A DNA stretch of 43,122 nucleotides from Ornithinibacillus massiliensis (lineage in GTDB: Bacteria > Bacillota > Bacilli > Bacillales > Amphibacillaceae). Within the stretch, counting starts at the first letter, position 1. Every line of letters starts with the position of its first letter. Of this stretch, positions 1 to 8,777 are shown piece by piece. The notes under the pieces were generated by a model that was not told where the DNA came from, did no database searches, and worked only from the letters and a program-made list of their open reading frames with translations. Position numbers and translations under genes: made by a program. The stretch lies in contig NZ_JAGXBY010000006.1 in the NCBI RefSeq assembly GCF_018310345.1, forward strand, positions 1 through 43,122. The letters run 5' to 3'.

Positions 1-1
1 T

Positions 2-490
2 TTTATACCGGTTGGAAAGGTAGTAAAAGGTGCAAAACTAGGATTAAACCAACTTCCAAGTGCTGGCAGAAAAACAAGTCAAGCAACAGGTGCTGTGAAA
101 CGTGTAGATGGCCGGGATGTTACTAAGAGTATAGATAATGCTAAGCTAAGCCCATCAAATTATCCAAATCCAGACCCACCTATGTCTATACCACCTGTAA
201 GATATGAGCCAAAAACAATTGAAGAAGTCATAAGAATGCGTCAAGGAAAAGGACCAACAACTAAAATGACGCATGGTGATAAAAATATTGAAGCACACCA
301 TAGATAACAAGTCCCTGTTAAAAATGGTGGGATATTAGATGAATTAGAACAAAGAACTCATAGAGGTGGAGGAAATCATACACGTCATGATAAACCTTCC
401 CAGTTAACTCCTTCTCAAAGAGCCAAGGAAATTAGAGAACACTATAAAGAAAGAGGAAAAGAATATATACTACCAGGAGAAGGGATTTAA
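2..490 (+). pseudogene. C-terminal part of a polymorphic toxin with HNH/EndoVII-like nuclease domain, broken by an in-frame stop
   Basis: One reading frame (frame 2) runs from the window edge to TAA at 488-490, interrupted only by TAA at 305-307. Before the stop the protein ends in IEAHHR. After it the same frame continues QVPVKNGGILDELEQ, then NHTRH and SQLTPSQRAKEIREHYKERG, to a natural C-terminus. The His-rich block followed by GG-LDEL and the second His pair is the pattern of HNH/EndoVII-type toxin tips on LXG and related secreted toxins of Bacilli. Reading the stop as CAA (Gln) restores the block, so this looks like a C-to-T nonsense change. The truncated product would lose the second half of the nuclease. 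The proline-rich part at about residues 45-65 looks like a linker. The N-terminal export domain lies outside the window. The exact HNH subfamily is a family-pattern judgement. Confidence 0.8.
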
Positions 491-505
491 AAGGAGGAAA
501 AGCAA

Positions 506-940
506 GTGACAAGAGATGAGATTGCAAATTTATTAGATGGTATATTAGATAAAGAGTTAGGAATTTTAGATATTCCTTCGGCAAGTGATTGGGAAAATAT
601 CGAAAAAAAGTTTGGATGTCAATTTCCATCGGAATTTAAATTTTTTATAGAATTAATGTCTGAATATTCATTTCCAGGAGATATCTTAAATGTTTCCAAT
701 GGTAAAACAAATGGAAATGATACTATTGAATTTACCTATGATTATGAAATGAAACAGGGCAATTGGAAGGAAGAATTAATCCCGTTTTATAGTATAGGTA
801 ACGGGGACTACTTTTGCCTTCTTTCTAATGAGTGTCCAAACACAGGAGTTTACTATTATTCACATGAAGAAACTAATATAGATAAAGAAGCTAATAACTT
901 TGAAGAATGGCTAAAACAGTTGCCGACTTTTTTGAATTAA
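506..940 (+). CDS. SUKH-family (SMI1/KNR4) immunity protein
   Basis: A 144-residue protein with the SUKH/SMI1-KNR4 layout: an N-terminal amphipathic stretch, the core WENIEKKFGCQFPSEFKFFI (about residues 29-48), a beta-rich middle with IPFYSIGNGDYFCLL (about 92-106), and a C-terminal EEWLKQLP helix. SUKH proteins bind and neutralise the nuclease tips of contact-dependent toxins in the producer's cytoplasm. It starts 15 bases after the toxin frame ends, at GTG 506, with AAGGAGG at 491-497 and eight bases of spacing. The position directly after a nuclease toxin fits a toxin-immunity pair. The gene is intact although its toxin partner is not. Family assignment is strong; the partner is inferred from position. 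Confidence 0.88.
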   Translation: MTRDEIANLLDGILDKELGILDIPSASDWENIEKKFGCQFPSEFKFFIELMSEYSFPGDILNVSNGKTNGNDTIEFTYDYEMKQGNWKEELIPFYSIGNGDYFCLLSNECPNTGVYYYSHEETNIDKEANNFEEWLKQLPTFLN

Positions 941-944
941 TAAA

Positions 945-983
945 AAACCTTGATTGGCTAAATGCCTTTCAAGGTTTCTTTTT
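945..983 (+). terminator. Rho-independent terminator after the immunity gene
   Basis: AAACCTTGA (945-953) pairs with TCAAGGTTT (969-977), followed by CTTTTT. It closes the toxin/immunity unit four bases after the stop codon. Confidence 0.85.
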
Positions 984-1045
984 GTGGCACCTATCTAGTG
1001 CCGAATGAACCACTTATTATTTTAAGTTCCGATCAATTGATGTAC

Positions 1046-1852
1046 CTATTGTGAGCTAAGTTGGATAGAATCAATTGGTCTTAATTTTGGCCTGGATGAC
1101 GTGTACCAATGCCTACACAATATAATAACAATAATCAAGTCCACCACATCGCCACCATAATACATTAGCATTCCACCAATTTCTGCTTCTTCTTGTAGGA
1201 CGCCGGATGGTGGATTAGCGTATATATATTTCGCCAAGATAGAATGGGCTGCTAATGCGAATAGTAAAACAATTGAACGGTAGATATAGCTTAATCGATG
1301 TGGGGTAGGATCAATATAGATCATAGATGCAGTAAATAAATATCCAGCAATAAAAATATGTGCATGGATAAAAAGGTATAATAGAATATGGTTATGCATT
1401 GCTGTGTATAGATTGGTTGTGTAAAGTAACCATAATCCTCCCATGTTTAAAATAGCTGCTATAATCGGGTGGTGTAGAAATTGGACAGATTTGAGCCGAA
1501 GGAAAGCGGTAAGTTTCTTAGCGTTCCTAGTAGATAGTGAACGAAGGATAACCGTCATAGGCGCACTTAGTACAATTAGTAAAGGTGCAAGCATTCCAAG
1601 AAGCAGGTGAGCGAGCATATGAATTTGGAAGTCTGTATGGGCCTGTCTTGCTACGGGGCCAGTTACTGCTAATATGGCACAAAGGATACCAAACGTAAAA
1701 AGAATGAAGCGATATATGGGCCATTTTTTAAATCGTTTATTAGACATAAAAATTGCAATAATGTAACCTGCATACCCAATAAGAAAAGGGGATATCAGGA
1801 TTATTTCTGTATAGATAAGATTGCTTGTGTGTATCGGGTGTTCTAAATTCAT
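1046..1852 (-). CDS. CtaG-like (caa3_CtaG family) membrane protein
   Basis: A 268-residue protein with about seven hydrophobic segments and the family's conserved polar residues, including HMLAHLLLGMLAPLLIVLSAP near residue 80 and the histidines of LFIHAHIFIAGYLF. It matches the caa3_CtaG family of cytochrome c oxidase assembly factors, which act in the membrane in copper delivery to, or assembly of, haem-copper oxidases. No oxidase subunit genes are nearby, so a direct oxidase link here is not shown. The start overlaps the stop of the upstream DUF2243 gene in an ATGA arrangement (1849-1852), so the two are translationally coupled. The protein ends in a short polar tail. Confidence 0.85.
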   Translation of the reverse strand: MNLEHPIHTSNLIYTEIILISPFLIGYAGYIIAIFMSNKRFKKWPIYRFILFTFGILCAILAVTGPVARQAHTDFQIHMLAHLLLGMLAPLLIVLSAPMTVILRSLSTRNAKKLTAFLRLKSVQFLHHPIIAAILNMGGLWLLYTTNLYTAMHNHILLYLFIHAHIFIAGYLFTASMIYIDPTPHRLSYIYRSIVLLFALAAHSILAKYIYANPPSGVLQEEAEIGGMLMYYGGDVVDLIIVIILCRHWYTSSRPKLRPIDSIQLSSQ

Positions 1853-2313
1853 ATCGTTTCCTTCATTTTCTTTTTGGATTGGAGAATGAGTGATAGTCCA
1901 ATAATCATTAGGGCCACAGCAAGTAAATTCCAGATTACATCATAGATGATGACATTATCCACATAACGAATTTGGTGAATCCGCATTATTTTGTGTTGAA
2001 TAATTCCATCATATAAATTAAATGTACCAGCACCTAATAACACACTACCTTGCCATAATAGATAGGAGAATGCATCTCTTCTCCTCAAATCAGCTACTAA
2101 AAACAACCCACTAACTGTCGCCAACCAACTAAATGCATGAAAGAATCCATCCGAGATGAGGCCGATATTAGTGGTTGATCTGTCATAAAATTTATGCCAG
2201 TGGAGTATTTGGTGAAAGATTACTTCGTCTAAAAAAGCTACTAAACCAAGCCCGAACAGAACGCCGGATAGTATATTTCTTTTCACATAAGCTGTCTTAT
2301 TAGTTGTTCTCAT
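1849..2313 (-). CDS. DUF2243 membrane protein
   Basis: A protein of 154 residues with four predicted transmembrane segments. It fits DUF2243, recognised from the segment LGLVAFLDEVIFHQILHWHK followed by GFFHAFSW and LGAGTFNLYDGIIQHK, with several conserved histidines in or near the membrane. An ATG lies 18 bases further upstream, but the AAAGGA ribosome site (2322-2327) fits the ATG at 2311-2313. DUF2243 genes commonly sit next to CtaG-like genes, as here with a 4-bp overlap, so a shared role in respiratory membrane or metal handling is plausible but unproven. No biochemical function is assigned. Confidence 0.82.
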   Translation of the reverse strand: MRTTNKTAYVKRNILSGVLFGLGLVAFLDEVIFHQILHWHKFYDRSTTNIGLISDGFFHAFSWLATVSGLFLVADLRRRDAFSYLLWQGSVLLGAGTFNLYDGIIQHKIMRIHQIRYVDNVIIYDVIWNLLAVALMIIGLSLILQSKKKMKETI

Positions 2314-2479
2314 TGCTTCTGTCCTTTCCATTTACTTATTAACATTATCGACCTTTACTATATGCAGTATTCATCTAAACAGAGGAAAGTTGATAATTGC
2401 ATACCTAGTTCTCTTTAAGATTAAATGGTAAATTAGTAGATAGAGTTTACTATTACATCCAAAGGGGTTTGTACATACC

Positions 2480-3547
2480 ATGTCTTCGAAAGATTATTAT
2501 TCACTTATTGAGGCTGCTATTGTTGCGGTTTTAGGTGGTTCATTGTTTTATCTGGTAAATACGCCACTTCCATGGGTATTAGGATCCTTGACCTTTGTGA
2601 TGCTATGGCAAGGCCTTACAAAACGGACTTTATGTATTCCAAATTCTATACGCGATACAGGTTTTATTATTCTAGGAGTATACTTTGGCTTATATTTCAC
2701 AAAGCAAACACTACTAACGGTAATTCCCTACCTTCTTCCATACATAGTTGCTACTTGTATATTAATCATAGCTTGTATAATTCTTGGTACACTAGTAACA
2801 AAATGGATTCATGTTGATAGAGTAACTAGTGTTTTCTCCTGTATTCCTGGTGGGCTTTCGGAAATGGCTATTGCCAGTGAATCATTAAAGGCAAATCCTT
2901 CTTTAGTCGTCATTTTTCAGACTATCCGATTGATTACGGTGTTATTTACTATTCCCCCATTTATGGTATATTTTCTTGGTAATATCGGTGGTGGGAGTTT
3001 CCAACGTGTAACAGGGGATATGATGTTAGGTAATGGATGGAGTTATTTATGGTTCCTGATTCCAATTGCTGCTGCCATTTTTTTAAGCAATAAAATACCA
3101 GCTGGAATTATCATTGGTGCCCTTGGTGTTACGGCCATTATGAATATTAGTCCGATTGATTTGAATTCGGTGCCATCAATTGTCATGAATGCTGGCCAGG
3201 TAGCAGTTGGCGCAAGCTTAGGTAAAAATATCTTATTTGATGATTTGAAAATTGGTGGTAAATATACCTTTGTATATTTTGGACTTTCTGTTACGATTAT
3301 TACTATTTCATTTGGATTAGGGATATTACTTGCTGCCTTTACTTCGCTAGATTATGCAACAGCTATGCTCGCAATTGCACCTGGAGGGTTCTTTGAAATG
3401 GTGTTAACTGCTTATAATGTAGGTGGGGATCCAGCTATTGTAAGTGCCCTACAGCTAACTAGAATACTAATGATTGTACTTCTAGTACCTATATCGCTAA
3501 AGTGGTGGTTTAATAGAAAAGTAGGTGTAAAAGAGAGAGCGGAATAA
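2480..3547 (+). CDS. AbrB-family integral membrane protein (putative transporter)
   Basis: A 355-residue, very hydrophobic protein with about ten membrane segments. It shows the duplicated AbrB-family pattern: a first half with IPGGLSEMAIASESLKANP (about residues 121-139) and a second half with the matching IAPGGFFEMVLTAYNVGGDP (about 299-318). Databases often call this family 'AbrB transcriptional regulator' or 'ammonia monooxygenase' because of an old name. It is unrelated to the DNA-binding protein AbrB and looks like a transporter. The ATG at 2480 has a weak upstream AAAGGGG. It stands alone between a divergent operon and the TRAP operon. The substrate is unknown. Confidence 0.82.
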   Translation: MSSKDYYSLIEAAIVAVLGGSLFYLVNTPLPWVLGSLTFVMLWQGLTKRTLCIPNSIRDTGFIILGVYFGLYFTKQTLLTVIPYLLPYIVATCILIIACIILGTLVTKWIHVDRVTSVFSCIPGGLSEMAIASESLKANPSLVVIFQTIRLITVLFTIPPFMVYFLGNIGGGSFQRVTGDMMLGNGWSYLWFLIPIAAAIFLSNKIPAGIIIGALGVTAIMNISPIDLNSVPSIVMNAGQVAVGASLGKNILFDDLKIGGKYTFVYFGLSVTIITISFGLGILLAAFTSLDYATAMLAIAPGGFFEMVLTAYNVGGDPAIVSALQLTRILMIVLLVPISLKWWFNRKVGVKERAE

Positions 3548-3613
3548 AAGGTAATTGTACTTGTTATTGTTTAGTTTATCCAAGTATTTTAAAAAGCGGT
3601 TAAAATTCTATTC

Positions 3614-3642
3614 AGAACTTCCATAATTGGGAGTTCTTTTTT
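3614..3642 (+). terminator. Rho-independent terminator after the AbrB-family gene
   Basis: AGAACTTCC (3614-3622) pairs with GGGAGTTCT (3629-3637) around a six-base loop, followed by a T run to 3642. Confidence 0.85.
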
Positions 3643-3768
3643 AGTTAACAACTTTAATAGAGCAAACAATATAAACTAAAAATTATTTACAATTGAAAAT
3701 AAATGTATTATTATGAACAGTATGAAATAAATAAACACCATATTAAAACTTTTCTATTTGTTAGCGGT

Positions 3769-3820
3769 AAAACCATCTTAGGGAGACATCAAAAATGACT
3801 CTTTTTTATGATGGTTTTTT
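3769..3820 (+). terminator. Second terminator-like hairpin upstream of the TRAP promoter
   Basis: AAAACCATC (3769-3777) pairs with GATGGTTTT (3810-3818), followed by T residues. The 32-base loop is long for a simple terminator. It lies just upstream of the cre site and promoter, so it may insulate the TRAP operon from read-through or end a short leader RNA. No RNA gene is evident in 3643-3768. Confidence 0.5.
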
Positions 3821-3828
3821 ATAATTTT

Positions 3829-3842
3829 TGTAACCGTTTACT
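3829..3842 (+). promoter_or_regulatory. cre (CcpA-binding) site upstream of the TRAP operon
   Basis: TGTAACCGTTTACT matches the cre consensus TGWAANCGNTNWCA at 10 of 11 defined positions; only the last base differs. It sits four bases before the -35 box of the TRAP promoter. The position allows either CcpA repression or activation. Confidence 0.7.
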
Positions 3843-3846
3843 ATAT

Positions 3847-3875
3847 TTGAAATTATTTTAGTAAGTTCCTAATAC
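3847..3875 (+). promoter_or_regulatory. Sigma-A-type promoter of the TRAP operon
   Basis: TTGAAA (3847-3852), a 17-base spacer and TAATAC (3870-3875). Transcription would start near 3882, about 30 bases before the start codon. Confidence 0.65.
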
Positions 3876-3913
3876 ATAGGAATTTATATATTAATAAATA
3901 TGGAGGGAATATG

Positions 3914-4888
3914 ATGAAGAAGACAATATTTTTTAGTATGTTTCTTTCACTTGTATTGGTATTAGGTGCTTGTGGAGACAGTACTGGTGGAACAGGAGAT
4001 AATGCACTCGATGGTGAATTTGTAACCGTTCTCACAGGTGGGTCATCAGGGGTATACTATCCATTAGGTGGTGCAATGGCTAAAATCTATCAGGATATGG
4101 GGGCGAATGCAAATAGCCAATCCACTGCTGCAAGTTCGGCAAATATTACTACTCTAAATAAGGGGGACGCGGAAATAGGGTTCTCTATGGGGGATGCAGC
4201 AGCGGATGGATATGAAGGGATAGACAGCTTTGAAGAACAGGGTGCACAAGAAAATATTCGCTCTATCGCTTCACTTTATCCTAACTATTTACAAATAGTA
4301 GCTACTGTGGAATCAGGGATCAAAACGGTAGAAGACTTAGCGGGGAAAAGTGTTGCAGTAGGTGCACCTGCTTCCGGGACGGAAATTAGTGCGAAGCGTG
4401 TATTAGAAGCATACGGAATGAGTTATGACGATATAAATGAAGATTATTTATCATTCGCAGAAGGTGTAGAAGGAATTAAAAATGGAACTATTGACGCTGT
4501 TGTTATTTCTTCTGGCTTACCGAATGCAGGGGTAATGGAGCTACAAACAACTAATGATATCGTGGTTGTAGAAATTGCAGAAGATAAAGTGTTAGAAATG
4601 CAAGAGAAATATCCTGCCTTCTTCCCTGCGGTTGTTGCGGCTGATGTATATGATCTAGATGCTGATACACCAACTATTGGCGTAAACAATGTACTCCTAA
4701 CACATAAGGATGTATCAGATGATGTTGCATATGCACTGACCAAAGGCATCTACGAGAATTTAGATACACTAAAGGATACACATAATGCGGCCAAGGATAT
4801 TGATATCCAAAATGCATTACAGAACCTACCAGCTCCACTACACCCAGGAGCAAAAAAATATTTTGATGAGCAAGGGATTACAGAATAA
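3914..4888 (+). CDS. TAXI-family TRAP transporter substrate-binding lipoprotein
   Basis: A 324-residue exported binding protein. The lipobox LGAC places the lipidated cysteine at about residue 20, after a Lys-rich, hydrophobic signal. The mature protein shows TAXI features: a TGGSSGVYYPLGGAMAKIY block near the N-terminus, ANSQSTAASSANITTL, and AVGAPASGTEISAKRVLEAYG in the middle. TAXI proteins deliver small carboxylates (dicarboxylates, glutamate-like acids) to a fused TRAP permease, here encoded at 5420-7393. GGAGGG (3902-3907) fits the second of two adjacent ATGs (3914) slightly better than the first (3911). It is the first gene of an operon with DUF1850 and the permease, behind a promoter and cre site. 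Ligand not determined. Confidence 0.93.
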   Translation: MKKTIFFSMFLSLVLVLGACGDSTGGTGDNALDGEFVTVLTGGSSGVYYPLGGAMAKIYQDMGANANSQSTAASSANITTLNKGDAEIGFSMGDAAADGYEGIDSFEEQGAQENIRSIASLYPNYLQIVATVESGIKTVEDLAGKSVAVGAPASGTEISAKRVLEAYGMSYDDINEDYLSFAEGVEGIKNGTIDAVVISSGLPNAGVMELQTTNDIVVVEIAEDKVLEMQEKYPAFFPAVVAADVYDLDADTPTIGVNNVLLTHKDVSDDVAYALTKGIYENLDTLKDTHNAAKDIDIQNALQNLPAPLHPGAKKYFDEQGITE

Positions 4889-4912
4889 ATCAAAGCTTAA
4901 GTAGGAATAGGA

Positions 4913-5404
4913 ATGAAGAAAAAATTAATCTATTTCATTATTATTCTACTGATTGTTACTGGAATCTTCCTGGTTCCAGTACAATCTGGAATTTTACTTA
5001 CTAACCTAGAAGGAAAACCTTATCACTTTATCCCATGGGAAGGAAGAACACTCACCATAGGGTGGCGTCATTCGGTTGAATTAACCCCGTGGCAGGAAAT
5101 CTATACCATCAATGATGATCATTCTTTATCGTTATCGGAGACTATCTATCAGTCTTATGGGGCTGGTACACCAGATACCGATGGGATGGTGGAATTTCTA
5201 GCTGATGGATATGTCCGTGTAACAGGAATAAAACGGGAAATACCTTTTTATTCTCTTTATTATGTCCCTATTTCGGATTATTCCTTAGCAGATGGGACAA
5301 CCAGTTACCCTCTAAAAAAAATCGTTCCAGATTATCATCATATACAAATTCATTATAAATCAATCACACTTTTTGATTGGATTAGGATAAGTCTTATTTC
5401 TTAA
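4913..5404 (+). CDS. DUF1850 protein associated with TAXI-TRAP transporters
   Basis: A 163-residue protein with one N-terminal hydrophobic segment (about residues 4-25), probably a membrane anchor or signal, and a beta-rich outer domain. The motif WRHSVELTPWQEIY followed by SYGAGTPD is characteristic of DUF1850. These proteins occur almost only in TAXI-TRAP operons and are assumed to help the transporter, but their activity is not known. Here it lies 24 bases after the binding protein and directly before the permease. The ribosome site (AGGAATAGG) is weak. Confidence 0.85.
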   Translation: MKKKLIYFIIILLIVTGIFLVPVQSGILLTNLEGKPYHFIPWEGRTLTIGWRHSVELTPWQEIYTINDDHSLSLSETIYQSYGAGTPDTDGMVEFLADGYVRVTGIKREIPFYSLYYVPISDYSLADGTTSYPLKKIVPDYHHIQIHYKSITLFDWIRISLIS

Positions 5405-5419
5405 GGAGGGATGGGCCAA

Positions 5420-7393
5420 ATGAGTGAGGCGGTAAGGCCGGTAGAAGAATTATCAACGGAAGAACAAAAGAAGCTAATAGAAAAATATGATACCGAATCC
5501 AGATTCCGGAATTTTAATATTCCTTGGATGGTTCGTCTTGTTACATTTATTGCAGTTGGATTAGCACTTTTTCATCTCATTACATCGTTTACTGGACCAT
5601 TAGTCACATTAAAGCACCGAGCTTTACATACCGGTGTGATTTTAGTGCTTGTATTTTTACTTTATCCTTCTCGTAAAAAAGCACCCCGGCAACGTGCAAC
5701 AGTAATTGACTTTTTGCTAGCAATCATGGCGGTTGCTACCATTGTATATATCTTTACTGATTATATGGGGATTGTTAACCGAGCAGGGCTGCCGAACACG
5801 AGTGACTTCTTGTTTAGTCTATTAATTGTTATTCTCGTGCTGGAAGGTGGTCGGCGCGTAGTTGGTATTGGGTTAACGGTCTTAAGTGCATTGTTCTTAT
5901 TGTACGCTTATTTTGGTCCATATCTTCCTAGACTGATTGCCCACCGTGGGTATTCAATTGAGGATATTACCACATACATGTATTTGACGACGGAAGGAAT
6001 ATTTGGTACAGCGATTGGTGTATCTGCTACCTATATTTTTCTGTTTGTATTGTTTGGGGCATTTCTAAATCGAACTGGCTTAGGTCAGCTATTCAATGAT
6101 ACTGCCATGGCGATTTCTGGTCATACGGCCGGAGGGCCAGCGAAAGTATCGGTTATCTCGAGTGGATTTTTAGGGTCAATAAATGGGTCAGCGATAGCAA
6201 ACGTTGTCACGACCGGTTCTTTTACCATTCCATTAATGAAACGAACGGGTTATTCAAACAATTTTTCAGGCGCGGTAGAGGCGGCTGCATCTGTTGGCGG
6301 GCAAGTACTTCCACCGGTTATGGGGGCAACAGCCTTTATTATGGCAGAAACATTAGGTATGAAATATAGTGATATTGCACTTGCAGCGATTTTACCTGGG
6401 ATACTTTACTATATGGGTGTCATCACCGTGGTCCATTTACGCGCAAAAAAACGTGGTTTACGCGGACTCACTCGTGAGGAGCTTCCTAGTTTAATAGAAG
6501 TCATGAAAGAGAGGGGCCATTTATTAATCCCATTAATTGTATTAATTTATATGCTATTTAACGGCTATACACCGATCTATGCAGCAGCATGGGCAATCAT
6601 TACAACGATCGTCATTGCTATGATAAGAAAAAAGACTCGATTAAGTATTAAGGGGATTATTGGTGCACTAGAGGATGGAACTCGTAGCGCTGTTGGCGTG
6701 GCAATGGCTTGTGCGATGGTCGGTATTATTGTTGGAGTTGCCTCATTGACTGGGTTTGGCTTAAAAATGACATCCGCCATTCTTATTCTTGGACAAGATA
6801 CGTTAATTCTAACCTTGTTCTTTACGATGATTGCTTCGATTATACTTGGAATGGGATTGCCATCTATTCCGACTTATATCATCACATCATCTATGGCTGC
6901 ACCTGCCTTAGTACAATTTGGTATTGAGCCATTTGTATCCCACATGTTTGTATTCTATTTTGGAATACTAGCGAATTTAACACCACCTGTAGCGTTGGCG
7001 GCTTTTGCGGGAGCGGGTATTTCTGGTGGTAATCCGAATCGAACCGGATTTATCTCCCTCAAGCTTGCGGCAGCAGGGGTATTAGTACCATATATATTTG
7101 TCTACTCACCTGAATTGTTGATGCAGGGTACCAATGGATGGGAGATTGCATGGGTGGCAACAACGGCAGCTATTGGGGTCATAGCATTAGGAGCAGGTCT
7201 AGAAGGATATTTTATGACTACGATGGTATGGCCATTAAGAGTGATCACCATCATGGCCGCTGTAACCTTAGTGATACCAGGGGTATTAACCGATGCTATT
7301 GGACTCGGATTACTAGCATTAGTTGTTATCGTCCAATTCATAGTCAAGAAGCGAGTAACAAGTGCTCATGAAGAAGAAAAAATAGCTAAATAA
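5420..7393 (+). CDS. Fused TRAP transporter permease (DctQM-type, 4TM/12TM fusion)
   Basis: A 657-residue polytopic protein with many transmembrane segments. The first part (to about residue 160) corresponds to the small DctQ-like subunit. The remainder is DctM-like, with conserved glycine-rich stretches such as SGHTAGGPAKVSVISSGFLG and ILGMGLPSIPTYIITSSMAA. Fused permeases of this type partner TAXI binding proteins and import organic acids using sodium or proton gradients. AAGGAGGG (5403-5410) abuts a first ATG at 5411, so the ATG at 5420, nine bases on, is the likelier start. It is the last gene of the three-gene operon and is followed by a terminator. Confidence 0.93.
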   Translation: MSEAVRPVEELSTEEQKKLIEKYDTESRFRNFNIPWMVRLVTFIAVGLALFHLITSFTGPLVTLKHRALHTGVILVLVFLLYPSRKKAPRQRATVIDFLLAIMAVATIVYIFTDYMGIVNRAGLPNTSDFLFSLLIVILVLEGGRRVVGIGLTVLSALFLLYAYFGPYLPRLIAHRGYSIEDITTYMYLTTEGIFGTAIGVSATYIFLFVLFGAFLNRTGLGQLFNDTAMAISGHTAGGPAKVSVISSGFLGSINGSAIANVVTTGSFTIPLMKRTGYSNNFSGAVEAAASVGGQVLPPVMGATAFIMAETLGMKYSDIALAAILPGILYYMGVITVVHLRAKKRGLRGLTREELPSLIEVMKERGHLLIPLIVLIYMLFNGYTPIYAAAWAIITTIVIAMIRKKTRLSIKGIIGALEDGTRSAVGVAMACAMVGIIVGVASLTGFGLKMTSAILILGQDTLILTLFFTMIASIILGMGLPSIPTYIITSSMAAPALVQFGIEPFVSHMFVFYFGILANLTPPVALAAFAGAGISGGNPNRTGFISLKLAAAGVLVPYIFVYSPELLMQGTNGWEIAWVATTAAIGVIALGAGLEGYFMTTMVWPLRVITIMAAVTLVIPGVLTDAIGLGLLALVVIVQFIVKKRVTSAHEEEKIAK

Positions 7394-7404
7394 GGCAACA
7401 TGCT

Positions 7405-7436
7405 GGGATGTCATAGCGCGACATCCCTTCTATTTT
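7405..7436 (+). terminator. Terminator after the TRAP permease
   Basis: GGGATGTC (7405-7412) pairs with GACATCCC (7420-7427), followed by TTCTATTTT. The T tract is imperfect, so some read-through into the oxidase gene is possible. Confidence 0.75.
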
Positions 7437-7579
7437 AACTAGGGCAGTGATGTATTAAGCAGAGGTTGGTATTTACAAGTGTACATAAAATACTAGCGCT
7501 CATGCTGCGTATAGGACCAATAATAATTGCTTCTAAATTCATACTGATTCGATCAACTTAATGTATAGGAGGGCTTATG

Positions 7580-8776
7580 ATGAATGACTTTTTAATTATA
7601 GGTGGAGGTATTGTAGGATTATCTGTAGGGCTAGCACTGTTAGAACGATATCCAGGATCCAATTTAGCTATCCTAGAGAAGGAATCGGATGTAGCGCAGC
7701 ATCAGACTGGTCATAACAGTGGTGTCATTCATTCCGGAATTTATTATAAGCCTGGTAGTTACAAGGCTCGATTTGCCAAGGCAGGAAATGCAAGTATTCG
7801 AAAATTTTGCGAGGAGCATGATATCCCGCATGATATTTGTGGGAAAATCATTGTTGCAAAAAATGAAGAAGAGATGCCAGAACTAGGCAGGTTGTTTGAA
7901 CGAGCAAAGCACAACGGTCTAGAGGTAACCTGGCTGACCAAAGATGAATTACTAGAGAAGGAGCCTTATGTTGCCGGAGTAGGCGGGATTTTCATACCTT
8001 CTACTGGAATAGTAGATTATGCAATGATATCACAGGTAATGGCGCGTCAAATCCGCTCACTTGGTGGGGAAATTATTACGAAAGCTGAGGTAGTCTTTGT
8101 AGACGAAAGAGAAGATGAGGTTATAGTAGAAACAAGAAATAATACGTATTCTACTAGATTCCTAGTGAATTGTGCTGGTTTACATAGTGACCGAATTGCG
8201 AGAATGGCAGGGTATCATGTTGATGTGAAAATATTTCCGTTTCGTGGTGAATATTTTGAGCTAAAGGAAGAGAAGCGTCATGTTGTAAGGAATCTCATTT
8301 ACCCAGTTCCCAATCCGAATTTTCCATTTTTAGGTGTACATGTTACGAGAATGATCGACGGAACAGTAGAAGTAGGGCCGAATGCTGTACCTGGATTTAA
8401 GCGAGAGGCATATTTTAAGGCATCGTTTGATTGGAAAGATTTTGGTGAGATTATATCTTATCCAGTTTTTTGGAAGCTAGGATTAACCTATCTCAAAGAA
8501 GGGATGGAGGAGATGAGTAGGTCGGTGAGTAAGAAAAGGTTTGTAGATAACTTAAATCAGCTTCTTCCGAGTATTGAAGAAGATGATTTAGTTCCAGCCC
8601 CAGCAGGCGTTAGAGCACAAGCTCTAGGAAGTGACGGGAAGTTATTTGATGATTTCTTTATTATTGGTGGTAAGAATAGTGTTCATGTATGTAATGCGCC
8701 ATCCCCTGCAGCGACTGCTAGTTTGGAAATTGGCAAGGAAATTGCTAGTCGGGTAGGGGTACGTTTAGGAGTATGA
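7580..8776 (+). CDS. lhgO: L-2-hydroxyglutarate oxidase
   Basis: A 398-residue FAD-dependent oxidoreductase of the DAO/LhgO family that oxidises L-2-hydroxyglutarate to 2-oxoglutarate. Visible are the N-terminal dinucleotide site IIGGGIVGLSVGLALLER, the acidic end of the fold AILEKE, HQTGHNSGVIHSGIYYKPGS (the FAD contact region typical of this family), a second FAD contact LVNCAGLHSDRIARMAG, and the C-terminal APAGVRAQALGSDGKLFDDF. Length is normal for LhgO. AGGAGGG (7567-7573) could serve ATG 7577 or 7580; spacing favours 7580. The nearest upstream genes encode a carboxylate-type TRAP importer, which suggests uptake and oxidation of a hydroxyglutarate-like acid. I saw no strong promoter between them. 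Confidence 0.92.
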   Translation: MNDFLIIGGGIVGLSVGLALLERYPGSNLAILEKESDVAQHQTGHNSGVIHSGIYYKPGSYKARFAKAGNASIRKFCEEHDIPHDICGKIIVAKNEEEMPELGRLFERAKHNGLEVTWLTKDELLEKEPYVAGVGGIFIPSTGIVDYAMISQVMARQIRSLGGEIITKAEVVFVDEREDEVIVETRNNTYSTRFLVNCAGLHSDRIARMAGYHVDVKIFPFRGEYFELKEEKRHVVRNLIYPVPNPNFPFLGVHVTRMIDGTVEVGPNAVPGFKREAYFKASFDWKDFGEIISYPVFWKLGLTYLKEGMEEMSRSVSKKRFVDNLNQLLPSIEEDDLVPAPAGVRAQALGSDGKLFDDFFIIGGKNSVHVCNAPSPAATASLEIGKEIASRVGVRLGV

Positions 8777-8777
8777 G

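Noticed and set aside
2480..3547. Transcriptional regulator AbrB
   Set aside because: The family name is misleading. The protein is almost entirely membrane segments and has no DNA-binding fold.
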